Source: a virus. From it: 47,834 nt of DNA. Below are positions 31,914 to 39,218 of this stretch, in pieces (positions within the stretch are counted from its first letter, which is position 1; each line of letters begins with the position of its first letter). The notes beneath the pieces are model-generated. The model saw only the letters and a program-made list of their open reading frames with translations. It was not told the origin of the DNA and searched no databases. The stretch is from positions 1 through 47,834 of the IMG/VR virus record IMGVR_UViG_3300033141_003301, one strand, 5' to 3'. Both the position numbers and the translations under genes were made by a program.

Positions 31914-32155
31914 GGTACTCTCCTCTCTTCAACTTTTCCTTCATTTAATAACATCTTTAAATACTTCACATATTCCCTATCCTTTGGTCCCCAATATGCT
32001 ATTTGTGCATTCAAAAAAGCTTCCATAGATTTAGGAATCTTTTCTTCTATTACTGATGCTCTCCACCCTATATATTTATCCGCCGATAAATCCAAATTCT
32101 TTAATTCTTTAATCAAAGCATCTATAGTCTTTAATAATTTTTCTTTGTTCTTCAT
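31910..32155 (-). CDS. Hypothetical helical protein, 81 aa
   Basis: Helical and charged, with WRASVIEEKIPKSMEAFLNAQIAYWG. It follows a terminator hairpin, so it may begin a new transcription unit. No family is recognised. Confidence 0.6.
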   Translation of the reverse strand: MKNKEKLLKTIDALIKELKNLDLSADKYIGWRASVIEEKIPKSMEAFLNAQIAYWGPKDREYVKYLKMLLNEGKVEERRVP

Positions 32156-32200
32156 GCTGCTTTAATACCTTTCATTTTTGTTCCAACATAAAATCTCCTC

Positions 32201-32237
32201 AAAAAGTGAGGGAAGACCGAGATGAAGGCCTTCCCTC
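32201..32237 (-). terminator. Intrinsic terminator-like hairpin
   Basis: On the minus strand GAGGGAAG (32237-32230) and CTTCCCTC (32215-32208) form a perfect 8-bp stem with a 14-nt loop, followed by ACTTTTTGAG. It stands 36 nt after the stop of the gene at 32273-32716, a normal place for a terminator. The T-run is short. Confidence 0.6.
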
Positions 32238-32272
32238 TTCTACCATGACAACCACCATAAAAATATTTTTGT

Positions 32273-32716
32273 TCATTTTATAATATTTATATCCTCTACA
32301 TTATGAAATGTCATAATTTTTTCTTCATAATCATAAGGACTCCATGTGTTTAGTTTGGGTACTAAACGTTTTATCTTTTTGTGATTAATTTTTACTATAC
32401 ATTTCTTTCCCAGCACCTTAGAAGCAACATAATCTATTGGTGTGTTTTCTTTTAAAGACACCCCTAACTTGTCCAACCAACTCTTTGTCTTGTTACCTGA
32501 TTCCTTATACATTGTACTGGTAAGGCCTGATACTTGTATTCCTTTATAATCCGCATCTGTTATTGTAAATATGAATTTTAATACGCTAACATAATGTGTA
32601 TCATAATCACGTAATTCGTCTATGACCGCTTCGTAATCACCTTCAGGAATAATTTCTTCTCTCTTTTTTTGTTTTTCTTCTTCCTCTTTACTAAGATATT
32701 TAATCTCTACTGTCAT
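32273..32716 (-). CDS. Phage protein, possibly DUF669-like, 147 aa
   Basis: EGDYEAVIDELRDY is followed by VLKFIFTITDADYKGIQVSGLTST, then KSWLDKLGV and VLGKKCIVKI. This order resembles DUF669-type phage proteins found with recombination genes and suspected to bind single-stranded DNA. AAAGGAG precedes the start; a terminator follows. The family call is tentative. Confidence 0.5.
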   Translation of the reverse strand: MTVEIKYLSKEEEEKQKKREEIIPEGDYEAVIDELRDYDTHYVSVLKFIFTITDADYKGIQVSGLTSTMYKESGNKTKSWLDKLGVSLKENTPIDYVASKVLGKKCIVKINHKKIKRLVPKLNTWSPYDYEEKIMTFHNVEDINIIK

Positions 32717-32730
32717 GACTTCTCCTTTTA

Positions 32731-33372
32731 TTACTTTTTGTATACAATATGAACTGTTTCATCTTTACGGCCAAATATCGGATTACAATCCTCACATACT
32801 ACAACAGCATTTTCTTTTACAGACTCTATTGATAAATCATTTGTTATTTTAACCATGCTATCACCACTGATGTTAGCTATAATATCGCCATTTATATTAC
32901 TTACTGTGCCTCCTCTAATATTATTAACAGTGCCGGCCCAAATATTTCCTACCATGCCAGCGCTAATATTATTTATGGTGCCGCCCCTAATATCGTTTAT
33001 GGCACCTCCGCAGATATCGTGTACTATACCGCCCTCAATATAATTTACTAAACCTCCCCAGATAAAATTTACGGTACCTCCACTGATGTTGTTTACGGTA
33101 CCTCCACTGATATTATTTACAATACCGCCACTAATATTATTTATGGTGCCGCCCCAGATGTTACTTACAGTGCCGCCCCTAATATCGTTTATGGCACCGC
33201 CATTGATATTGTTTATGTTACCATCTATCAACTCAACTTTTGCGTTTTTTGGAGTCCATTCTATATCTTCCATTTTTCTTAGATTCAGCTTTATTATACC
33301 GTCAAAATCCTGAAGATTTTCAAATTCCGCTATACTTGTGATGATTTTTTCTTGTTTCGTTACTTTTGTCAT
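32731..33372 (-). CDS. Octapeptide-repeat solenoid protein, 213 aa
   Basis: The start at 33372 has AGGAGG 5 nt upstream; a TTG at 33399 is rejected. About 15 tandem 8-residue units of the form GGTVNNIS (residues about 51-171) dominate the protein, with hydrophobic residues at fixed places and Gly-Gly turns. This predicts a right-handed beta helix. The ends are ordinary: an N-terminal NLRKMEDIEW segment and a C-terminal VVCEDCNPIFGRKDETVHIVYKK with one CxxC. Function unknown; such solenoids mimic DNA, bind sugars or form fibres. A promoter-like element lies just upstream. Confidence 0.7.
   Translation of the reverse strand: MTKVTKQEKIITSIAEFENLQDFDGIIKLNLRKMEDIEWTPKNAKVELIDGNINNINGGAINDIRGGTVSNIWGGTINNISGGIVNNISGGTVNNISGGTVNFIWGGLVNYIEGGIVHDICGGAINDIRGGTINNISAGMVGNIWAGTVNNIRGGTVSNINGDIIANISGDSMVKITNDLSIESVKENAVVVCEDCNPIFGRKDETVHIVYKK
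32863..33222 (-). repeat. Tandem 24-bp repeats coding for octapeptides
   Basis: Fifteen imperfect 24-bp units, each coding for one 8-residue beta-helix rung. The third-position variation between units suggests selection on the protein, not recent slippage. Confidence 0.85.
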
Positions 33373-33402
33373 GGCTTCCTCCTTTTTTCCTTCCTTCAAT
33401 AT

Positions 33403-33433
33403 ATTATACCGGAGAATCTATTTTTTATTACCC
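33403..33433 (-). promoter_or_regulatory. Promoter-like element, copy 2
   Basis: GGGTAATAAA (33433-33424), 15 nt and TATAAT (33408-33403), followed by ATATTGAAGGAA, repeat the element at 29860-29890. The upstream block overlaps the end of the membrane protein gene. The likely transcript would start within about 25 nt of the octapeptide gene's start codon at 33372. Confidence 0.6.
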
Positions 33434-33651
33434 CAAGAAACGATAGCGTAAATATTTATAGTTATCAAAAATATTTCTAAAAACACCATAGCTATAATTG
33501 GCTGTATTATTCCTACAATCATATATAAAAAATTAGAGGCAAGATTTGAATACCAGCCTCTAATATCTTTTTTCGCTATTAAATAAGCGCCCAAAACATA
33601 TCCTACATTGGCAGCCCACGCTAACGTTTCTGTTATTTTTACCACCACCAA
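33418..33651 (-). CDS. Small polytopic membrane protein, PnuC-like fragment, 77 aa
   Basis: Three hydrophobic segments (ETLAWAANVGYVLGAYLIA, YMIVGIIQPIIAMVFL, FLITINIYAIVSWG) and the final NIYAIVSWGNKK recall half of a PnuC/YgjV-type vitamin-precursor transporter. It is far too short for a complete PnuC. It starts at TTG or one of two following GTG codons. It might act as a dimer or be a remnant. Confidence 0.5.
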   Translation of the reverse strand: MVVVKITETLAWAANVGYVLGAYLIAKKDIRGWYSNLASNFLYMIVGIIQPIIAMVFLEIFLITINIYAIVSWGNKK

Positions 33652-33779
33652 ATTTCAATCTCAATAAATGGAATGTTTATATAAATTACTCTTTTGATCC
33701 TTTCATAACAAATTCCTACCCTAAAATCAAATGGTCTAATCTTTATTTCCTTATCAATATGAATTTTACCCCAAAACAT
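33639..33779 (-). CDS. Small basic/aromatic protein, 46 aa
   Basis: AGAGGGG stands 3-7 nt before the ATG at 33779. The sequence is basic with a hydrophobic C-terminal end (YINIPFIEIEIWWW) that could insert in a membrane. It overlaps the start of the membrane protein gene. No family is recognised. Confidence 0.5.
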   Translation of the reverse strand: MFWGKIHIDKEIKIRPFDFRVGICYERIKRVIYINIPFIEIEIWWW

Positions 33780-33798
33780 AATCCCCTCTAAAATTTTA

Positions 33799-34158
33799 TT
33801 ACTTTACAACATCCCTGAGTTTTCTTTCCTCCTCTTTAATTATATTCACAATGTTTTCTTTCATTAATTTAATATCTTTTCCTATAAATCCGTCTTTTGG
33901 TATTATTTGTACTCCTGTTCCTATCCAACCACCCATTTCACTTTCTACAGTTACTCTTATTTTATGCAATACATCAAATAAATATTTCTCATCGATTACC
34001 TGTTCTAGTTCAACATCATCTTCAGGATCTAACCCTATCCAGGTGCCATAAATAACAAATTGTCCTTTACCGTGATATTTACCTTCAATAATTTGATTAT
34101 CTATTTCAAATTTAAATTTCAGATTCAAATGATCATCTGTTAAATCTTTTACTTTCAT
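33799..34158 (-). CDS. Hypothetical protein, 119 aa
   Basis: Beta-rich N-terminal half (KFKFEIDNQIIEGKYHGKGQFVIYG), then acidic and helical. GAGG stands 8 nt before the start. No family is recognised. Confidence 0.6.
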   Translation of the reverse strand: MKVKDLTDDHLNLKFKFEIDNQIIEGKYHGKGQFVIYGTWIGLDPEDDVELEQVIDEKYLFDVLHKIRVTVESEMGGWIGTGVQIIPKDGFIGKDIKLMKENIVNIIKEEERKLRDVVK

Positions 34159-34161
34159 TTT

Positions 34162-34413
34162 CTATTCCTCAACAACGTCTACTTCAATACAAACAATATA
34201 CTTTGGATTAAAATAGACAAGCCTTTCTTGATTCCCTTTTTTTATTGTTATATGAAAATTACTCATATCTCTAAAATTATTAAATATTTCAGTAAGAGTT
34301 TCAAATTCTTTTTCTTCAATAGATACCACTACTGATTCAAATTTATCCTGTGTTGTATGTACAATCGTCTTTACTTTCGTTTCTTTGCTCCTTTGCCAAA
34401 CCATCTCTCCCAC
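34162..34413 (-). CDS. Hypothetical protein, 83 aa, start uncertain
   Basis: The frame opens at a GTG (34413) and has an ATG at 34404; both overlap the previous gene by 34-43 nt, and neither has a well-spaced ribosome site. The folded part seems to begin at VKTIVHTTQDKFESVVVSI and ends acidic. Function unknown. Confidence 0.55.
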   Translation of the reverse strand: MGEMVWQRSKETKVKTIVHTTQDKFESVVVSIEEKEFETLTEIFNNFRDMSNFHITIKKGNQERLVYFNPKYIVCIEVDVVEE

Positions 34414-34607
34414 AATGGAATCTTTCTCTCATACCATCTACAATCATTATTTTGATTTATATCTGAAGGATCTTTTTTCATACTGTCTTTTGGTGCATAA
34501 TAACTATCTTCATAATTATTAGCATGATCACAATAAGAAAAAGCATTCGGCATCATAAAATATTTACAGTCTCTACAATAAACTTTTTCTTTACTCTTCT
34601 TCGACAT
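34371..34607 (-). CDS. Zinc-knuckle protein, 78 aa
   Basis: VYCRDCKYF (residues 9-17) and FSYCDHANN (about 23-31), with a later NNDCRWYE, form the usual small phage C-C-C-H-C knuckle. The C-terminus is basic (WERWFGKGAKKRK). This protein type is common in phages, with no known activity. Confidence 0.7.
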   Translation of the reverse strand: MSKKSKEKVYCRDCKYFMMPNAFSYCDHANNYEDSYYAPKDSMKKDPSDINQNNDCRWYERKIPLWERWFGKGAKKRK

Positions 34608-34785
34608 CTTCTACTCCTTCTGGCAACTTGCAACACACCCAATATCTTATATCACTTCTCATTGCATACGGCTTCTCTTGTTCTTCCTCTACCCAAACCA
34701 TATAACCACTTTCAACTAGCGCATTTACAACGTCTCTTCTGGCATTATAATCACATACTAATAATTTAAATATTTGTTTGTCCAT
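34591..34785 (-). CDS. Hypothetical protein, 64 aa
   Basis: The start overlaps the preceding stop (TAATG). A ferredoxin-like alternation (FKLLVCDYNARRDVVNALVESGYMVWVEEE) and an acidic tail are visible. No family is recognised. Confidence 0.65.
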   Translation of the reverse strand: MDKQIFKLLVCDYNARRDVVNALVESGYMVWVEEEQEKPYAMRSDIRYWVCCKLPEGVEDVEEE

Positions 34786-35063
34786 TATATAATCCCGTGA
34801 TGGCCTTTCGGACCATCTTCCTTTTCTTTTCGTGTACTTCTTGACAGTTCTTGTTCTATACTATCAAGTCTTGTTGCTACTTTAGTCAAATGAAGCCTTG
34901 TTAATGAAGCTTCATCTCTTATAGTTTCCGGCTCCTTATACTCATCATCTTTTTCTATTTCATCCCATAACTTCAATGCAACGCTGTTGACCTTCGCATA
35001 AACATTATTCGTTAGTTCATGAGTATCTCTGACTACATCTCTAAAAGTTTCTTCATTTCCCAT
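34785..35063 (-). CDS. Hypothetical helical protein, 92 aa
   Basis: GGAGG stands 6 nt before the ATG at 35063 (MGNEETF), so the ATG at 35084 is rejected. Helical, with VATRLDSIEQELSRSTRKEKE near the end, and terminating in GPKGHHGII. Function unknown. Confidence 0.65.
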   Translation of the reverse strand: MGNEETFRDVVRDTHELTNNVYAKVNSVALKLWDEIEKDDEYKEPETIRDEASLTRLHLTKVATRLDSIEQELSRSTRKEKEDGPKGHHGII

Positions 35064-35110
35064 CTTTTTCCTCCTTACTTTCATTTAACTTTATAATCTG
35101 TACCTTTATA

Positions 35111-35248
35111 TTATTTAATAGTCCTGCAAAAAAATCCTAATATCAAGCCTCCTGCAATTGATTTAAATAACCACTCTGTATCAGTTCTACCTACAATAAA
35201 AGGTGATATTAAGCCAGCCATACATATTGAATAAAAAACCACTCCCAT
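35111..35248 (-). CDS. Possible small membrane protein, 45 aa
   Basis: A 45-codon frame with two hydrophobic stretches (VVFYSICMAGLISPFIVG and SIAGGLILGFF) separated by RTDTEW. There is no good ribosome site. It occupies part of the 367-nt gap between called genes. Confidence 0.4.
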   Translation of the reverse strand: MGVVFYSICMAGLISPFIVGRTDTEWLFKSIAGGLILGFFCRTIK

Positions 35249-35267
35249 AAATTTTCATATAACTGCT

Positions 35268-35390
35268 TCAACTACTTTTCTCCTGTTCGTCTTTCTCCCG
35301 ATCATCAGTATCAATTACTATTTTCCCTTCGTCTACTACCTTTAAAAACAATTCCCAAATCTCATTAAATGATAACGTTATCTCCAGCAA
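35268..35390 (-). CDS. Possible small acidic protein, TTG start, 40 aa
   Basis: A frame opening at TTG encodes FNEIWELFLKVVDEGKIVIDTDDREKDEQEK, which has a natural coding look. No strong ribosome site precedes it. It may be a degraded gene end. Confidence 0.35.
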   Translation of the reverse strand: MLEITLSFNEIWELFLKVVDEGKIVIDTDDREKDEQEKSS

Positions 35391-35430
35391 TATTTACCAA
35401 TTCTAAATAATGCTTTTAAATTAAGATTCA

Positions 35431-35847
35431 CTACACCTTTACCTCTTCAAATGGCGGAAGCTTCTTTCTATAGTTGCCATGAAGACACTTATGCGGTACA
35501 TAAGATTTACTAAATTTATCTCTTCCGCACAAAGAACATCTATACTTTTTCTCACTTGCCTTTTTGACTGTATTTTCTTCTATTTCTTTTTTCTCAAAAG
35601 CTTCAGTCCTTATTGTAATAATTAATCTGTCTCTCATCATATTAACTTCACTATATTTATGCAACCTCAAAGCAATAGCCGAAATCAGTTCATAAGCTTT
35701 ATCATGAATCTCTTTTTTAATCCTTTCTTCAATCTGTTTTATATAGTTCTCGCACTGGCCTTCAGCATAATCTTGTAAATCCTCTTTAAAATTAGCTATT
35801 ATACTCTGTAAAAGATTTTTATTTGAATCATTGTCTATTTTAATCAT
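35431..35847 (-). CDS. Hypothetical protein with zinc motif, 138 aa
   Basis: The ATG at 35847 (MIKIDNDSN) has AGGAG 7 nt upstream; the longer frame from 35928 overlaps the previous gene and is rejected. The body is helical, and near the end YRCSLCGRDKFSKSYVPHKCLHGNY gives a CxxC-H-C-H site. It could bind DNA or RNA. Confidence 0.65.
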   Translation of the reverse strand: MIKIDNDSNKNLLQSIIANFKEDLQDYAEGQCENYIKQIEERIKKEIHDKAYELISAIALRLHKYSEVNMMRDRLIITIRTEAFEKKEIEENTVKKASEKKYRCSLCGRDKFSKSYVPHKCLHGNYRKKLPPFEEVKV

Positions 35848-35857
35848 TAACTTTCTC

Positions 35858-36109
35858 CTAACTCCCTTTTCCCACCAACTTTGCCTGACCTCTTGTTGAC
35901 GGCTTACGAGGATTCTGTTTCTCTTCATTTAAGTTAATAACTACAAGACTATATATTTCCTTAGCCTTGTCTCTAAACTCTTCCTTGACCCAATCTGATG
36001 TTCTATCCCAACTTGAACCAGCTTTAGCACCTATATAACTCTCATCAAACATTCTTTTAGCTATTTTCTCGACAACCTCTTCTTTACTTAATCCCATCAA
36101 ATATCCCAT
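35858..36109 (-). CDS. Hypothetical protein, 83 aa
   Basis: Helical (SKEEVVEKIAKRMFDESYIG, then WVKEEFRDKAKEIYSLVV) with a basic end. GGAGG lies 9 nt upstream of the start. No family is recognised. Confidence 0.6.
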   Translation of the reverse strand: MGYLMGLSKEEVVEKIAKRMFDESYIGAKAGSSWDRTSDWVKEEFRDKAKEIYSLVVINLNEEKQNPRKPSTRGQAKLVGKGS

Positions 36110-36122
36110 TTAACTTTTCCTC

Positions 36123-36506
36123 CTACTCACTTAATTCTTTATACTTAAACATAGAAGTTCTTACTGCATCAGATATTACCTCATTCTTTACCCCGTCTAA
36201 TGAAAATAAAACTTCATCCGTCTGTACTTCATCTAACTCATATCCATCAAAGCCTAAACAATACTGTTGTCTATCCTCTTTATGAGATGGTACTATGCCC
36301 ATTAATGCTCCATTTTTATTGAAATTGAATTTAAGAGGAATTGGTGGGTTAAGATCCTCGTTCATCTGAAAGTCTAATAATGCTAATGTGGTTAAAAACT
36401 TACTGTACTCGCTCCTTAATGCCTCCCAATAAGGTTTAAGTTTTTTCTTCCACTGAATCTTTTCCTCCTCCGTCATCTGATCCATTCTTTTCATTTCCTT
36501 TTCCAT
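36123..36506 (-). CDS. Hypothetical protein, 127 aa
   Basis: AAGGAGG directly abuts the ATG at 36512, so the in-frame ATG two codons later at 36506 (6-nt spacing) is the likely start. A charged helical N-terminus leads to a beta part (PLKFNFNKNGALMGIV, QYCLGFDGYEL). The gene overlaps the 174-aa gene by about 70 nt. Confidence 0.65.
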   Translation of the reverse strand: MEKEMKRMDQMTEEEKIQWKKKLKPYWEALRSEYSKFLTTLALLDFQMNEDLNPPIPLKFNFNKNGALMGIVPSHKEDRQQYCLGFDGYELDEVQTDEVLFSLDGVKNEVISDAVRTSMFKYKELSE

Positions 36507-36960
36507 TTTCATCCTCCTTACCTTTAAAAATTGCTTTAAGTTTAGCTTCTGTACCTATCTGATCATATCCTTTCTTTAAAGCGTTTATCTTACTTTTAGC
36601 GTAAACCTCATCAAAAAAGCACCAAGTTTTCTTTGCCTCATCATAAAACTGTAAAATGTATTTCCCCTCCTGCTTTTTAATTATTTGATTTTTTAACTGT
36701 CCTTTAGGAAGTTTTAAATTTTTAAATAAACCACTGTCTTCTTTTACTACTTTTTTACTATCAAGCCCTACCTCTTTTTGTAATTGAATAACTGCTTCCT
36801 TATTTTTTCCTAACTCCATAATTCTATCAGTATAATTTCTAACAAACTCTTTGGCTTCGTCAAGACTCATCGATCTATTACCGTTTACAACATACTGGGA
36901 CTTTAAAATTCTTATATCATCTAAATATTCCTTTTCTTGGCTTTTCTTTTTCTTAGACAT
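36436..36960 (-). CDS. Hypothetical Lys-rich protein, 174 aa
   Basis: The first half is helical and basic, the middle has GKYILQFYDEAKKTWCFFDEVYAKSKINALKKGYDQ, and the end is low-complexity Gly/Glu/Asp/Lys. The low-complexity tail is what overlaps the next gene. Function unknown. Confidence 0.6.
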   Translation of the reverse strand: MSKKKKSQEKEYLDDIRILKSQYVVNGNRSMSLDEAKEFVRNYTDRIMELGKNKEAVIQLQKEVGLDSKKVVKEDSGLFKNLKLPKGQLKNQIIKKQEGKYILQFYDEAKKTWCFFDEVYAKSKINALKKGYDQIGTEAKLKAIFKGKEDENGKGNEKNGSDDGGGKDSVEEKT

Positions 36961-37078
36961 CTACCTCGTCCTTCTCTCCTTTTCTTTTGTATCCACCTAT
37001 CTCTATCATCTTTTTACTAAATTAAGATTATTTTTTCCAACTATACTGATCTTTATATTTAATTCTATATCATTTGAT

Positions 37079-37747
37079 TTAGTCATTTTTATCAATCGGC
37101 TCTAACCAACAAACTCCTTCGTCTCCCTTCACTAATCTCTGTGATAAATCAGTCTTTACTGGTACTCCCTCTACGTATAATGTTAATATTGTCTCACAGT
37201 CAGTCACACATACTTCAACACTTGGAAGTGTATAGTATACCATTAAAAACTCATAAGGATCTGCTTCTCCGAAAAATTCCTTCAATAACTCCTCTAATAA
37301 AAGATCTTTTGCTCTATTATAGGTCTCAAATTTAGCAAATCTATTAACCCTTACTTTAACCGCATAAAAACAATCTTCTCTAGAAATAGGCTCTTCAGAA
37401 TCATCAATAAAAGTATCACCAGGCTCTATTAGAAAACTCTCCCTTACTTTATGATCCAATTCAGCTCTTAGTACATTGGCCATGCTAGCTGTAAATTCTG
37501 TCCATTTCCAATCATGTACCTTTGTATCCCTCTTCATTAATTCTTTTAATAGTTCTCCATCACTATCACTTAAACTCTCCCATTTTATCTCTATCGGCGA
37601 AGACGTAACAAACTCCGAGCCTTCTCTATATAATACTTTTCTAACTTTTGTTAATAGATTTATAGGATCAAAGTCTACTAGTAATTCTCCGTCGAACTCT
37701 AGTAACTCTTTTAAAATAACCTCTTGTTTTATTTCTGTCCTTTTCAT
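37079..37747 (-). CDS. Hypothetical protein, 222 aa
   Basis: An acidic soluble protein, first gene after a 249-nt A-rich gap that contains a TATAAT box. It shows EDCFYAVKVRVNRFAKFETYNRAKDLLLEELL and, near the end, a VEVCVTDCETILTLYVEGV strand pair. No family is recognised. Confidence 0.6.
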   Translation of the reverse strand: MKRTEIKQEVILKELLEFDGELLVDFDPINLLTKVRKVLYREGSEFVTSSPIEIKWESLSDSDGELLKELMKRDTKVHDWKWTEFTASMANVLRAELDHKVRESFLIEPGDTFIDDSEEPISREDCFYAVKVRVNRFAKFETYNRAKDLLLEELLKEFFGEADPYEFLMVYYTLPSVEVCVTDCETILTLYVEGVPVKTDLSQRLVKGDEGVCWLEPIDKND

Positions 37748-37996
37748 TATATTTTTCCCTTTATTTAATATCCTTCTTATATGTATTATACAAAATTACT
37801 GCAATTTCTAGCGCCTATTGACCTTTCTTTCTTATTTTCTTTTATCTTATACTTTATTGTTAATTGTATTATGTTTATAAATTTTTTTTTTGTTGTTATA
37901 TGTTTTTTTTACATATATAGTGTTTTTATTGTGTTCCTTGTGTTGTATTGTGTGTTTTTTTTTTGTTTTGTTATTGGGTATATAAAGTAATATCTC
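37748..37996 (-). promoter_or_regulatory. A-rich intergenic region with -10-like box
   Basis: The transcribed strand sense is A/C-rich with several A runs and no sensible frame. At 37790-37785 the minus strand reads TATAAT, followed by ACATATAAGAAGGA. This resembles the -10 and downstream part of the two conserved promoter elements, but without their GGGTAATAAA block. It probably drives the leftward block of small genes. Confidence 0.45.
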
Positions 37997-38620
37997 TTAT
38001 TGTACGCGGGGGTTATTAAGGTTTCTTTTTAATTTTATTCTAAATTCCTCAAATTTATCTGTTCCATAAACTTCTTTTATAGTTTTAGCTACTTGTTGAA
38101 AAAAGTATCCTATTTTTTGATCTATTATATTTACTACTACTTGATCGTCTTCTCTTAGTTCTCCTGAGAGTTTTAAAAGTGTTTCTATTATTCTTCTTAT
38201 TTCTGCTATGTAACTAATTATATTGCTTTCCATTGTTGCGCTTAGGGTTCCTGCGTCTATTCTTTCGAGATCTTCTAATCGTTTATAACATTTGTCTATT
38301 AAATCTCCTAATGCTACTTTTTTTGCTTTTGATGAGAATGATTCTCCGTCTATTACTTCTATTTCATTTATTGATTGGTTAGCGTTTTTGAGTTCTTGTT
38401 TTACTCCTTCTACTATTTCATTCTTTTGTGCAAGTTGTTCTTTTCTCCATTGTAAATATGCTGCTATGGTTGGTGCTGATGGTATTTTTAGTTTTCCTTG
38501 ATAGGTCTTTTTTAGAAATTTTTCTATTATGTAAGGGCCGGGATCTGATTGAATTATCAATCGGTCTATTTCACGTCTTATATCTCCTGGAAAGAGTAAT
38601 AATCTATTTTTAAATGCCAA
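37997..38620 (-). CDS. Phage DNA-binding protein, possibly small-terminase-like, 207 aa
   Basis: The N-terminal part (FPGDIRREIDRLI, IIEKFLKKTY, PSAPTIAAYLQW) has the look of HTH proteins such as DUF3486/Mu gp27-type small terminases. It is followed by helical segments (LIDKCYKRLEDLERIDAGTLSATME and KIGYFFQQVAKTI). It overlaps the sigma-like gene by 11 nt. A packaging role is possible, but it lies far from terL. A regulatory role is equally open. Confidence 0.45.
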   Translation of the reverse strand: MAFKNRLLLFPGDIRREIDRLIIQSDPGPYIIEKFLKKTYQGKLKIPSAPTIAAYLQWRKEQLAQKNEIVEGVKQELKNANQSINEIEVIDGESFSSKAKKVALGDLIDKCYKRLEDLERIDAGTLSATMESNIISYIAEIRRIIETLLKLSGELREDDQVVVNIIDQKIGYFFQQVAKTIKEVYGTDKFEEFRIKLKRNLNNPRVQ

Positions 38621-39161
38621 TTCCTTCTACTATGTCCTCTAATTTTGCTCTTATTCCTTCTAATATCTTATGCACACGTACAGCTGATATTCCATATTTT
38701 TGAGCTATTTCATATCCTTTGTATCCTTCAGCTGCCATGTTCAATATATCCCATTCTCTGTCATCTAGCCTTTCTTTTATTTCTTCTATGGCGTTTTTAT
38801 ATAATATATAATTATCCATTTTTACACTTTCTAAGTCTTGAAGAATTTCTTTTATCGCAATGTCTGTTCCGTGTACTGGTGTTTCTAATGAAATTTCTTC
38901 TTGCCTTGTTTGTGGTAGATATTCTTTATGAAATCTAAATGAATTCAATACCGTATATAAATAGGACCCAAAAGATGTTCCTTTTTTAGGATCCCAATTT
39001 TGTGCTGCATAGTATAATCCTTTATAAGCTAAAGAATCTAATTCTCCTTGATCTAATAAAGATGCTGTGGGAAAGGATCTTACTATAGCTTTGGCATCAT
39101 CCATGTATTCATTAAAAAGCTTTAACTCTTTTTCATTTAAAGCTGCTAAAATTAATATCAT
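38610..39161 (-). CDS. Sigma-70-like factor, 183 aa
   Basis: Region 2-like sequence (LLDQGELDSLAYKGLYYAAQNWDPKKGTSFGSYLYTVL, residues about 33-70) and region 4-like HTH (LDDREWDILNMAAEGYKGYEIAQKYGISAVRVHKILEGIRAKL, about 131-175) are separated by a short linker. This is the compact layout of phage and ECF-like sigma factors that direct host RNA polymerase to phage promoters. AGGAG stands 8 nt upstream of the start. Confidence 0.8.
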   Translation of the reverse strand: MILILAALNEKELKLFNEYMDDAKAIVRSFPTASLLDQGELDSLAYKGLYYAAQNWDPKKGTSFGSYLYTVLNSFRFHKEYLPQTRQEEISLETPVHGTDIAIKEILQDLESVKMDNYILYKNAIEEIKERLDDREWDILNMAAEGYKGYEIAQKYGISAVRVHKILEGIRAKLEDIVEGIGI

Positions 39162-39218
39162 TGTTTTATCTCCTGTACTTTTTATGTATCTTTTTATACC
39201 AAAAAATACACGCGATTA

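Noticed and set aside
32855-33313. Plus-strand hydrophobic repeat frames (TVPPLILFT-like)
   Set aside because: They are antisense readings of the octapeptide-repeat gene.
37781-37990. Plus-strand hydrophobic frame in the T-rich gap
   Set aside because: It results from T-runs on the plus strand, has no ribosome site and is antisense to the whole gene direction.
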